Positions 1-5,243 of a DNA stretch of 5,243 bases are shown here, piece by piece. The position numbers and the translations under genes are program-made. Position 1 is the stretch's first letter. Each line of letters starts with the position of its first letter. Source of the stretch: Trebonia sp. (GTDB lineage: Bacteria > Actinomycetota > Actinomycetes > Streptosporangiales > Streptosporangiaceae); the NCBI GenBank assembly GCA_030038035.1, contig JASHPP010000073.1, positions 1 through 5,243 of the forward strand, given 5' to 3'. The notes beneath the pieces are model-generated. The model did no database searches and was not told where the DNA came from. It saw only the letters and a list, made by a program, of their open reading frames with translations.

Positions 1-1238
1 CCACGGCCACGTTCTACGAGTGCCTGGCCGGGCGGGCGCCGTTCGCCGGCAAAACGGCTGCCGAACTGTACGACCAGCACAGGTCCGCCCCGGTGCCGAT
101 GGAGCCGATACCCGAGAAGCTGCGCCCGGTGATCGCTCGCGGCCTGGCTAAGAACCCGCTGTACCGGCCGTCCAACGCGGCCCGCCTGGCCGAGGAACTG
201 CGCGCCGTGGCCGCCGGCGGCTACGGCCGGGACTGGGAGGATCGCGGCCGGTCGCACCTGGGCGAGGTGGCGCTGCTGCTGGCCGCCCTGTGGCCGTCCG
301 GCGCGGCGCCCGCCGTCCAGGGCCACACCGTGGAGCAGGTCCACCTGTCGCGGGGTCCCAAGGAAACCCGGCCCGACCCGCAGCAACAGCATCTCAGGCA
401 CCTTGAGCACCTTAGGCATCTTGAGCATCTCAGACATCTTGAGCACCTCGAGCACGAGCATGCCGAGCACGTCGAGCATGTCGAGCATGTCGAGCATCTT
501 GAGCACCTCAGGCACCTTGAGCATCTCGAGCATGAGCACGTCGAGCACGTCGAGCATGTCGAGCATGTCGAGCACCTTGAGCACCTTGAGCACCTCGAGC
601 ATGAGCATGCCGAGCACGTCGAGCATCTCGAGCACCTTGAGCATGTCGAGCATCTCGAGCATGCGGAGCATCTCGGCCAGTCCGCGCCAGGCGGCTCAGG
701 CCACGGCACCACCGCGGCGCAGCGCTTCGTGCGCAACGCCAGCCGGTCCAACCGCCTCCCTCGCTTGCTGCGGCGTGCCCTGCCGAATGATCCAAGCGCG
801 GGTATGGCCACTGCGATAGTCGCGGGCGCCGGTGCGACCGTCGTGATCGTGGTGGCCGTCGTCGCCGCGATCATCGCCACGATAGTTGGCTCCGGGCCCT
901 CCGCGCCGTCGATCGCCGGCGCGTGGAATTACAGCGGTAGCACGTTCACCTTCACGTCGTCCGGCCCCGATAGCTACAGGGTGAGCATCGTGACTGCGGA
1001 CGCCCCGCAATGCGCCAGGGCAGACGACGGGACAGTGACAGGCACCGACGGGCACTACCAGGGCAGCATCAACCTGTACCGGCAGAGCGGCGCGACCGGG
1101 GGCTCGTGCGAGCCTCAGATCGGGGTCGCCCAGATCACCATCGCCGTCGCCGCCAACAATGCATCGGCAAATGTCAGTCTTGTCGGGAATGTTAGCTGCC
1201 CGACATGCGTACCGCAGACTTGGACCAGGCAGTACTAG
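1..1238 (+). CDS. Receptor-type Ser/Thr protein kinase, C-terminal part (5' end outside window), with His-rich repeat, TM helix and extracellular domain
   Basis: The reading frame is open from the window edge (first full codon at 3) to TAG at 1236-1238. The first ~70 residues match the end of a bacterial Hanks-type kinase domain: FYECLAGRAPF (subdomain IX-X), then VIARGLAKNPLYRPSNAARL, where the Arg at 165-167 is the conserved subdomain XI residue. The catalytic loop and ATP site lie upstream, outside the window. After the kinase come a linker, a 95-residue His/Glu/Leu repeat (390-674), a basic stretch rich in Arg (about 715-775), one strong hydrophobic helix of Ala/Val/Ile (about 807-887) and a ~115-residue extracellular tail. 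The tail begins Gly/Ser/Pro-rich, contains the motif AWNYSGSTFTFTSSGPDSY and has four Cys. The topology is kinase inside, tail outside, supported by the positive-inside rule. No PASTA repeats are present, so it is not a PknB orthologue. The ligand and substrates are unknown. The kinase assignment is secure; the tail is not recognised. Confidence 0.88.
   Translation, partial: TATFYECLAGRAPFAGKTAAELYDQHRSAPVPMEPIPEKLRPVIARGLAKNPLYRPSNAARLAEELRAVAAGGYGRDWEDRGRSHLGEVALLLAALWPSGAAPAVQGHTVEQVHLSRGPKETRPDPQQQHLRHLEHLRHLEHLRHLEHLEHEHAEHVEHVEHVEHLEHLRHLEHLEHEHVEHVEHVEHVEHLEHLEHLEHEHAEHVEHLEHLEHVEHLEHAEHLGQSAPGGSGHGTTAAQRFVRNASRSNRLPRLLRRALPNDPSAGMATAIVAGAGATVVIVVAVVAAIIATIVGSGPSAPSIAGAWNYSGSTFTFTSSGPDSYRVSIVTADAPQCARADDGTVTGTDGHYQGSINLYRQSGATGGSCEPQIGVAQITIAVAANNASANVSLVGNVSCPTCVPQTWTRQY
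390..674 (+). repeat. 9-nt tandem repeat coding for (Leu/Val-Glu-His)n inside the kinase gene
   Basis: About 30 imperfect copies of a 9-nt unit, roughly (C/G)T(C/T)GAGCA(C/T), are read in frame as LEH, VEH, AEH or LRH. The 95 encoded residues use only six amino acids: 33 His, 28 Glu, 18 Leu, 9 Val, 4 Arg and 3 Ala. The phase is broken three times by a 6-nt EH unit (EHEH at 450-461, 528-539 and 597-608). These breaks lie 78 and 69 nt apart, giving a longer-period repeat on top of the short one. Every Leu codon is CTT or CTC, with no CTG, although CTG is the common Leu codon in the rest of the gene. That suggests the array grew by DNA duplication. It lies between the kinase domain and the membrane helix, hence on the cytoplasmic side. 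Confidence 0.95.
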
Positions 1239-1446
1239 GCGGACCAGGCTCAGCCAGAGCACGGCACCGGTCTTGGCTGGTACGCCGGCCGTTACTTTGA
1301 GGTTCTGGCCACAGGCAGCCATGCGCGGTTGCGATTGTGGGCGACGGCCCTGGGTGCAAGGTGGCCGGCGGGCGGATCCGGCGGATCGAGGCGATCGGGG
1401 CCGCGTTCCCCTACGGGATGCGCGCCGGCTGGTGATCACGCCAGCG
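1239..1446. other. Intergenic spacer between convergent genes
   Basis: This 208-base stretch separates the 3' ends of the kinase gene (plus strand) and the sigma factor gene (minus strand). I see no convincing gene in it; reading frames that cross it are shadows of the sigma gene. It holds only weak inverted repeats. One has arms CAGCCA and TGGCTG shortly after the kinase stop; another has GCTGG and CCAGC arms next to the sigma stop. Neither is followed by a T-run. Confidence 0.6.
1428..1445 (-). terminator. Weak hairpin just after the sigma factor stop codon
   Basis: Arms GCTGG (1428-1432) and CCAGC (1441-1445) enclose an 8-nt loop. On the minus strand the hairpin starts one base after the TAA of the sigma gene. 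The stem is only 5 bp and no U-tract follows, so it is at best a weak or factor-assisted terminator. Confidence 0.2.
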
Positions 1447-2376
1447 TTATCTCTGCGGCAGTCGCGCCACATCGGAGACCGGTCCGAGGTGACCGAGCTT
1501 GTCGGGATTGGCCACCGCGTGGATCGCCTGCACGACGCCGCAGGCGACGTCGAGCTCGACCACGCTGACCACGCGCCCCGCGGCGTCGTAAGCGACGGCG
1601 CCCGGCTGGCCGTTGACCCACGCAAGCCGGATCGAGACGCCGAGGAGCCGGCTGCGGCGGAGCAGGCCGACGACCAGCCGCATGACGCGCTGCCGCCCCG
1701 CCAGCGGCTTCCCGGCCGCCTGCGCCTTGCCGCCGCCGTCACCGTGGAACACCACGTCGGGCGCGAGCATGCCGAGCAGCGCGTCCATGTCGCCGCCCGC
1801 GGCCGCCTCGAAGAACCTGCGGGCGAGTTCCTCGCCTTCGGCCCGCCGCGCCGGGGCAGGCGCGCTGTCGCGGGCCTGCCCTCCGGCGGCGATGCGCGCC
1901 CTGGCGCGGGCGAAGATCTGCCGGCAGTTCACCTCGGTCTTGCCGGTGATCCGCGCCACGTCCGGGTACCGGTAGCCGAACACCTCACGGAGCATGAACA
2001 CCGCCCGCTCCACCGGCGAGAGTTCCTCGAGCATGACGAGGAACGCCATCGACAGCGAATCGGCCAGCTCCGCGTGCTCGGCAGGCCCGGGGTCGCCCGC
2101 GGGCACCACGATCGGCTCCGGCAGCCAGTCCCCCACGTACGTCTCGCGCCGCACCCGGGCCGAGCTCAGGTAGTTGATGCCCAGCCGCGTCACCGCCGTG
2201 GTCAGGTACGCCTTCGGGTCGCCGATCGTGGTTCCAGCCCGGCGTGAGCGAGTCATGCCGAGGAACGCGTCCTGCACGATGTCCTCGGCGTCGCCCACCG
2301 AGCCGGTCATCCCGTACGCGATGGAGAACAGCAGCGGCCGGTACTCGGCCGCCGGCTCACCGGCCGGCCCAGGCAC
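1447..2376 (-). CDS. ECF41-family RNA polymerase sigma factor (SigJ-like) with fused SnoaL-like C-terminal domain
   Basis: This is a 309-residue extracytoplasmic-function sigma factor. Residues 11-75 form region sigma2 (RPLLFSIAYGMTGSVGDAEDIVQDAFL). The signature WLPEP follows at 84-88, sigma4 is at about 104-162 (ELSPVERAVFMLREVFGY, then a helix-turn-helix around YPDVARITGKTEVNCRQI), and a SnoaL/NTF2-like domain spans about 178-300. Two hallmarks of ECF41 are visible: DGGGK at 213-217 and NPDKL at 290-294. In characterised ECF41 proteins the C-terminal extension, not an anti-sigma factor, tunes activity, and no anti-sigma gene is seen next to it here. The start is GTG (2374-2376), preceded after 9 nt by GGAGGG (2386-2391). 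It overlaps the end of the upstream SDR gene by 20 bases, so the two are very probably co-transcribed and translationally coupled. The family assignment is strong; the inducing signal is unknown. Confidence 0.93.
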   Translation of the reverse strand: MPGPAGEPAAEYRPLLFSIAYGMTGSVGDAEDIVQDAFLGMTRSRRAGTTIGDPKAYLTTAVTRLGINYLSSARVRRETYVGDWLPEPIVVPAGDPGPAEHAELADSLSMAFLVMLEELSPVERAVFMLREVFGYRYPDVARITGKTEVNCRQIFARARARIAAGGQARDSAPAPARRAEGEELARRFFEAAAGGDMDALLGMLAPDVVFHGDGGGKAQAAGKPLAGRQRVMRLVVGLLRRSRLLGVSIRLAWVNGQPGAVAYDAAGRVVSVVELDVACGVVQAIHAVANPDKLGHLGPVSDVARLPQR

Positions 2377-3283
2377 GGAACCCTTCCCTCCAGCTCGGGT
2401 ACCGCGGCTGGAAGCCGAGCTCCTTCTTCGCCTTCTCGTTCGAGGAGCCGCGCGCGGCTGTCATCTGGGCCACGACGAAGTCCCCGGCGAGCAGCCGGCC
2501 GAGCCAGGCGGGCAGGCGCAGCGGGGGCTTCGCGCCCGCCACCTTGGCCAGGTACGGCAGCCACTCCGCGACCGGCGCCGGGTCGTCGTCCACGATGTTG
2601 TAGACGCCGGGCGCGCCCCGGCCGACCGCGGCAACGGTCGCGGCCGCGGCGTCACTGATCTCGATGAACGACCAGATCCCGGCCCCGCCGCCGATCACCG
2701 GGAACTGGCGCTTGCGCAGCATGTCCAGCATGGCGTCCGACGCGCCCGGCCCGTAGAAGTTGCCGTAGCGCAGCACGAGTCCCTCCGGTGCCTCCAGCGG
2801 CACGGCGTGCTCCACGTGCTCGACCGCCGCGACCATCCCGGTCGCCGACCGGACGGGCTGCGCGTCGAGCGGGTCGTCCTCGGTCTTGACCGGCCCGCCG
2901 GACCGTGCTGTCGCGTTCGTGTTGCTCTGCGCGATGAACCGGCGGGTGCCCGCCTGCGCGGCGGCGGCCAGCAGGTTGTCGGTCCCCTGGGTCCGCAGCT
3001 GGTTCGTGGTGACGAATACCTTGTCGAGGTTACGCAGGCTTCGCATGTCTGCCAGCGCCGTCATCTCGTGCACGATGACCTCCGGCGCCGCGGCCTGCAC
3101 CGCCGCGATCACCGCATCGCGGTCCAGCCCGTCGAGGACCACCGGCTCCGCGCCCGCCTCGCGCAGCATCCCGGCCTTGCCGGGCGTCCTCGTGGTGCCG
3201 GTGACCTCGTGGCCCGCCGCCACCAGGGCAGGAACGAGGTGCTGGCCCAGCACCCCGGTCGCTCCCGTCACGAAGATCCGCAT
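2357..3283 (-). CDS. Atypical extended SDR: NAD(P)-dependent epimerase/dehydratase-like oxidoreductase of the ECF41 module
   Basis: The protein has 308 residues. The N-terminus MRIFVTGATGVLG carries the Rossmann dinucleotide motif (G7, G10, G13). Further extended-SDR features are HEMTALAD (72-79), the strand end FIAQSNTNAT (116-125), GLVLRYGNFYGPG (168-180), SFIEISDAA (205-213) and VYNIVDDDPAPVAEW (228-241). The usual YxxxK catalytic pair is not visible where expected: the stretch after VRSATG reads MVAAVEHVEHAV with neither Tyr nor Lys. It is therefore probably an NAD(P)-binding oxidoreductase of unknown substrate rather than a standard sugar epimerase. The start is set at 3283 because AGGAGG lies 7 nt upstream and the Rossmann strand begins immediately. 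A longer frame back to 3343 would start upstream of the predicted transcription start. It is followed by the ECF41 sigma gene with a 20-base overlap; such oxidoreductase/epimerase partners are characteristic of ECF41. Confidence 0.88.
   Translation of the reverse strand: MRIFVTGATGVLGQHLVPALVAAGHEVTGTTRTPGKAGMLREAGAEPVVLDGLDRDAVIAAVQAAAPEVIVHEMTALADMRSLRNLDKVFVTTNQLRTQGTDNLLAAAAQAGTRRFIAQSNTNATARSGGPVKTEDDPLDAQPVRSATGMVAAVEHVEHAVPLEAPEGLVLRYGNFYGPGASDAMLDMLRKRQFPVIGGGAGIWSFIEISDAAAATVAAVGRGAPGVYNIVDDDPAPVAEWLPYLAKVAGAKPPLRLPAWLGRLLAGDFVVAQMTAARGSSNEKAKKELGFQPRYPSWREGFRAWAGR
2386..2391 (-). promoter_or_regulatory. Ribosome binding site of the sigma factor gene
   Basis: GGAGGG on the minus strand lies 9 nt before the GTG start at 2376, inside the 3' end of the SDR coding region. 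It supports the GTG start and independent initiation despite the overlap. Confidence 0.65.
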
Positions 3284-3290
3284 GACCTTG

Positions 3291-3296
3291 CCTCCT
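3291..3296 (-). promoter_or_regulatory. Ribosome binding site deciding the SDR start
   Basis: AGGAGG on the minus strand is a full anti-16S match, 7 nt upstream of the ATG at 3281-3283. No comparable site was noted before the alternative in-frame ATG at 3343. Confidence 0.85.
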
Positions 3297-3315
3297 GTTT
3301 GGTGCTTTCCCTGAA

Positions 3316-3342
3316 GACAAGGCATTACCCGGAACTGTGACA
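3316..3342 (-). promoter_or_regulatory. ECF41-type promoter of the SDR-sigma operon
   Basis: Read on the minus strand, TGTCACA (3342-3336) is followed after exactly 16 nt by TGTC (3319-3316). The target reported for ECF41 sigma factors is TGTCACA-N16-CGTC upstream of their partner genes, so the -35 box is a perfect match, the spacing is exact and the -10 box differs in one base. The expected transcript start, around 3308-3310, leaves a leader of about 25 nt containing the AGGAGG. The sigma gene is second in the resulting operon, so the promoter implies positive autoregulation. This assignment rests on sequence only. Confidence 0.75.
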
Positions 3343-3346
3343 CCTA

Positions 3347-4534
3347 TCAGCCCGGCGACCGCCAGCGGCCCAGGCCCACGTAGTTCTCGGCCAGCGAGGT
3401 CGACGCCGCCTCCGACGTGCACACGTAGTCCCGATAGGACTCCTGCAGGCGCCGGTCGTACGCGTCGTAGGAGTCGAACGAGTGCAGCAGCGTCGTCATC
3501 CACCAGGAAAAGTGCTGCGCCCGCCATACCCGGCGCAGGCAGGCGCGGGAGTACCCGTCCAGCAGCGCCGCGTCGCCGGTGGCGTACCAGGCGTCGAGCG
3601 CCTCGGTGAGCACCGTGACGTCGAAGGCTGCCAGGTTCAGCCCCTTGGCGCCGGTCGGCGGCACGATGTGCGCGGCGTCCCCCGCCAGGTACAGCCGGCC
3701 GTACTGCATCGGCTCGGCCACAAAGCTGCGCATCGCCGTGACGCCCTTCTCGAGCACCGGGCCGGTGGACAGGCTCCAGCCGGGCACGGTCTCCAGCCGG
3801 GCCGCGAGCTCAGCCCAGATCCGGTCGTCGGGCCAGTCCGCGATGTCCTCGTGGGGTGCCACCTGCAGGTAGAAGCGGCTCAGGGTCGGGCTCCTCATGC
3901 TGTGCAGGGCGAAGCCCCGGGGGTTGCTCGAGTAGATCAGCTCTTCCGAGGACGGCGCCACACCCGCGAGGACCCCGAGCCAGCCGAACGGGTATTCCTT
4001 GTCGAAGAACGTCAGCACGCCTGCCGGGATCGCATCCCGGCAGATCCCGTGGAACCCGTCGCAGCCCGCGATGAAGTCGGCCTGGATGATCTTGCGCTCG
4101 CCCTCGTGGGTGAACGACACCTGCGGACCGGGGCCGCCGAAGCCCTCCGGCACCACGTCGGCGACCTCGAAGAGGATCTCCCCGCCCGCGGCGAGCCGCG
4201 CCGCGATCAGGTCCTTCACGACTTCCTGCTGGCCGTAGACGGTGATCGCGCGGCCGGGCACCAGCTTCTCGAACGCGATCCGGTGGCCCTGGCCGCCGAA
4301 CCGCAGCTCGATGCCGTGGTGGACCAGGCCCTCGCGCAGCATCCGCTCCCCGACGCCAGCGTCGGCGAGCGTTTCCACCGTGCCCTGCTCCAGCACGCCC
4401 GCCCGGACCCGCTGCTCGACGTAGTCGCGGCGGCGGGCCTCGATCACCACCGACTCGATGCCGCGCAGCCGCAGCAGGTGCGCCAGCAGCAGCCCGGCCG
4501 GCCCCGCGCCGACGATCGCGACCTGCGTACGCAT
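3347..4534 (-). CDS. pobA: 4-hydroxybenzoate 3-monooxygenase (p-hydroxybenzoate hydroxylase)
   Basis: This FAD-dependent class A monooxygenase converts 4-hydroxybenzoate, NAD(P)H and O2 to protocatechuate, the entry to the protocatechuate branch of the beta-ketoadipate pathway. The 395 residues align without gaps to the Pseudomonas enzyme (394) over the active site. The FAD motif GAGPAG is at 9-14, RAGVLEQG at 44-51, the DG motif CDGFHGI at 158-164 and the GD motif LAGDAAHIVPPTGAKGLNLAA at 283-303. Known active-site residues fall at identical numbers: His72, Tyr201, Ser212, Arg214, Arg220, Pro293, Asn300 and Tyr385. The nucleotide-specificity region reads EARRRDY (32-38), unlike Pseudomonas at 33-34, so NADH versus NADPH use is open. 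GGAGG (4543-4547) precedes the ATG by 8 nt. The stop codon is only 4 bases from the -35 box of the next operon. No pca genes or pob/pca regulator are visible in the window. The enzyme is cytoplasmic. Confidence 0.96.
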   Translation of the reverse strand: MRTQVAIVGAGPAGLLLAHLLRLRGIESVVIEARRRDYVEQRVRAGVLEQGTVETLADAGVGERMLREGLVHHGIELRFGGQGHRIAFEKLVPGRAITVYGQQEVVKDLIAARLAAGGEILFEVADVVPEGFGGPGPQVSFTHEGERKIIQADFIAGCDGFHGICRDAIPAGVLTFFDKEYPFGWLGVLAGVAPSSEELIYSSNPRGFALHSMRSPTLSRFYLQVAPHEDIADWPDDRIWAELAARLETVPGWSLSTGPVLEKGVTAMRSFVAEPMQYGRLYLAGDAAHIVPPTGAKGLNLAAFDVTVLTEALDAWYATGDAALLDGYSRACLRRVWRAQHFSWWMTTLLHSFDSYDAYDRRLQESYRDYVCTSEAASTSLAENYVGLGRWRSPG

Positions 4535-4722
4535 CCGTGCTCCCTCCGCGCTTTACCTAGCGGGCGCGTGCTGCGCCGATTCAGAGGATAGGCCCGCCGC
4601 ATTACGAACGGGAGTGCGCATGGTGGCAATCCGGTGCTCGGCCCAGGCGGACGGCGCCGGGTACCAAGCTTGGCCAGGCTGAGTGATCGTCACCGATGAG
4701 TGGGCGTGACTCCGTGCCGCGG
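4535..4722. other. Spacer upstream of pobA, probably carrying its promoter
   Basis: These 188 bases lie between the end of the HNH gene and the pobA start, both on the minus strand. I see no gene here. A possible -10 box, TATCCT (minus strand, 4590-4585), has no good -35 partner. A perfect palindrome CCAAGCTTGG is at 4664-4673. Three GTGA(C)/GTCAC half-sites cluster at 4683-4686, 4689-4693 and 4706-4710; they could be an operator or part of a weak terminator of the HNH gene. None of these can be assigned with confidence. Confidence 0.4.
4543..4547 (-). promoter_or_regulatory. Ribosome binding site of pobA
   Basis: GGAGG on the minus strand lies 8 nt before the ATG at 4532-4534, confirming that start together with the immediate FAD-binding strand MRTQVAIVGAGPAG. 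Confidence 0.75.
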
Positions 4723-5243
4723 TCAGGCGGCTGCGGCGGGCGGCGGCCCATGGCTGTGCAGGGTCCTGTTCCCGTTAGGGCTGGTCGCGGTGACGCTGCC
4801 GTCGGGGTGCAGGGCGATGCCCCACCCCCACCGGTGCACGGCGATCAGATGATGGAACGTGCACAAGAGCAGCAAATTAGCCAGGCAGGTCGGGCCGCCC
4901 TGGGCGCGGGGCACGACGTGGTGCGGCTGGCACGCGGCCACCGGCTGGTCGCAGCCGGGGAACCGGCAGCGGCGGTCGCGCACCGCCACCGCCCGGCGCA
5001 ACTGCACCGGGATGGTCTCGGTGGCGGTGCCGACGTCCAGCGGCAGGCTCACCGACGCGACCGTGCCCGGCGCCAGCCGGGTGCGCAGGTAAGACGCCAG
5101 CCCGCCCGGCCCCGACAGCAGATCGGCCGCGGCCTTGACGATCATCCGCCGGGCGGCCCGCTCGCCGCGCGCGCGCCTTGTGGCATCGCCGTCGCCAGGC
5201 TGGGCCGGCCCCGCGGAGGTGCCGTGCAGCAGCATGGCGGCGA
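4723..5243 (-). CDS. DUF222/HNH endonuclease domain protein (13E12 repeat-family type), C-terminal part, 5' end outside window
   Basis: The frame is open to the window edge and ends with TGA at 4723-4725. Counting from the in-frame Met at 5235, the segment TETIPVQLRRAVAVRDRRC leads into a zinc-finger HNH domain: C90-RFPG-C95, C102, H105-H106, Asn120 in LANLLLLC, C125, H128-H129 and H134, followed by HPDGSVTATSPNGNRTLHSH. This is the C-terminal HNH module of the large actinobacterial family with an N-terminal DUF222 domain. The region before it (ADLLSGPGGLASYLRTRL, SVSLPLDVG) is the usual link to DUF222, so the Met at 5235 is probably internal and most of the protein lies beyond the window. 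The HNH core looks intact, so it may be a nicking or cutting nuclease, but members of this multi-copy family are poorly characterised. No link to pobA is evident. Confidence 0.87.
   Translation of the reverse strand, partial: AAMLLHGTSAGPAQPGDGDATRRARGERAARRMIVKAAADLLSGPGGLASYLRTRLAPGTVASVSLPLDVGTATETIPVQLRRAVAVRDRRCRFPGCDQPVAACQPHHVVPRAQGGPTCLANLLLLCTFHHLIAVHRWGWGIALHPDGSVTATSPNGNRTLHSHGPPPAAAA

Noticed and set aside
390..674. CRISPR array
   Set aside because: The repeats are contiguous 9-nt units without unique spacers, and they are in frame within a coding sequence.
403..819. Plus-strand Ser/Thr/Met-rich frame (MSTLGILSISDILSTSS...) within the repeat
   Set aside because: It is an out-of-frame reading of the 9-nt repeat. 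It lies wholly inside the kinase gene and shows no domain.
221..880. Long minus-strand reading frame opposite the kinase, with a Cys-Ser-x repeat (CSRCSTCSAC)
   Set aside because: The 9-nt repeat carries no stop in several frames, so shadow frames stay open automatically. The plus-strand frame carries the kinase end, TM helix and a coherent tail, while the antisense frame has no recognisable domain.
1159..2247. Plus-strand 362-residue frame across the sigma gene
   Set aside because: It is rich in Arg/Pro/His/Ala with no domain, and lies antisense to the well-supported ECF41 gene; typical GC-rich shadow.
2174..3340. Plus-strand 388-residue frame opposite the SDR gene
   Set aside because: It is antisense to a clear Rossmann-fold gene, has low-complexity Arg/His composition and no recognisable motif.
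3482..4591. Plus-strand 369-residue frame opposite pobA
   Set aside because: It mirrors a fully conserved pobA on the other strand and has no domain of its own.
4585..4613. Housekeeping-type promoter for pobA based on TATCCT
   Set aside because: No acceptable -35 hexamer lies at 16-18 nt (the sites read TCCCGT or CTCCCG), so it is kept only as a remark in the spacer entry.
4664..4673. Palindrome CCAAGCTTGG as an operator or terminator
   Set aside because: It is short, has no loop and no T-run, and no matching second site was seen; chance cannot be excluded.

Overview
The window is very GC-rich, with dense G/C third positions and GTG/ATG starts behind GGAGG-type ribosome sites. Its gene families (a receptor Ser/Thr kinase, an ECF41/SigJ-type sigma factor, PobA, and a 13E12-type DUF222/HNH protein) point to an actinobacterial chromosome, plausibly a filamentous or soil lineage. 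The genus cannot be fixed from this sequence.

Layout. (1) Positions 1-1238, plus strand: the 3' part of a membrane Ser/Thr protein kinase. It holds the end of the kinase domain, a linker, a 95-residue histidine/glutamate repeat encoded by a 9-nt DNA repeat (390-674), one transmembrane helix (about 807-887) and a small four-cysteine extracellular domain. (2) Positions 1239-1446: a 208-base gap between convergent genes with only weak hairpins. (3) Positions 1447-4534, minus strand: three genes in the transcription order pobA (3347-4534), an atypical extended SDR (2357-3283) and an ECF41 sigma factor (1447-2376). The sigma gene overlaps the SDR gene by 20 bases. A near-perfect ECF41-type promoter, TGTCACA-N16-TGTC, lies in the 63 bases between pobA and the SDR gene. 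(4) Positions 4535-4722: a spacer upstream of pobA. (5) Positions 4723-5243, minus strand: the C-terminal part of a DUF222/HNH endonuclease-like protein that runs off the window.

How the genes work together. The SDR and sigma genes look like a self-contained ECF41 module, in which the sigma factor probably recognises the promoter in front of the SDR and so drives its own operon. PobA (4-hydroxybenzoate to protocatechuate) lies directly upstream without a visible terminator, so read-through from pobA into the module is possible, but a functional link is inference. The most unusual element is the histidine-repeat segment in the kinase. It lies on the cytoplasmic side, just before the membrane, contains no Ser, Thr or Tyr, and is a candidate metal- or pH-responsive juxtamembrane element that appears to have grown by DNA repeat expansion.
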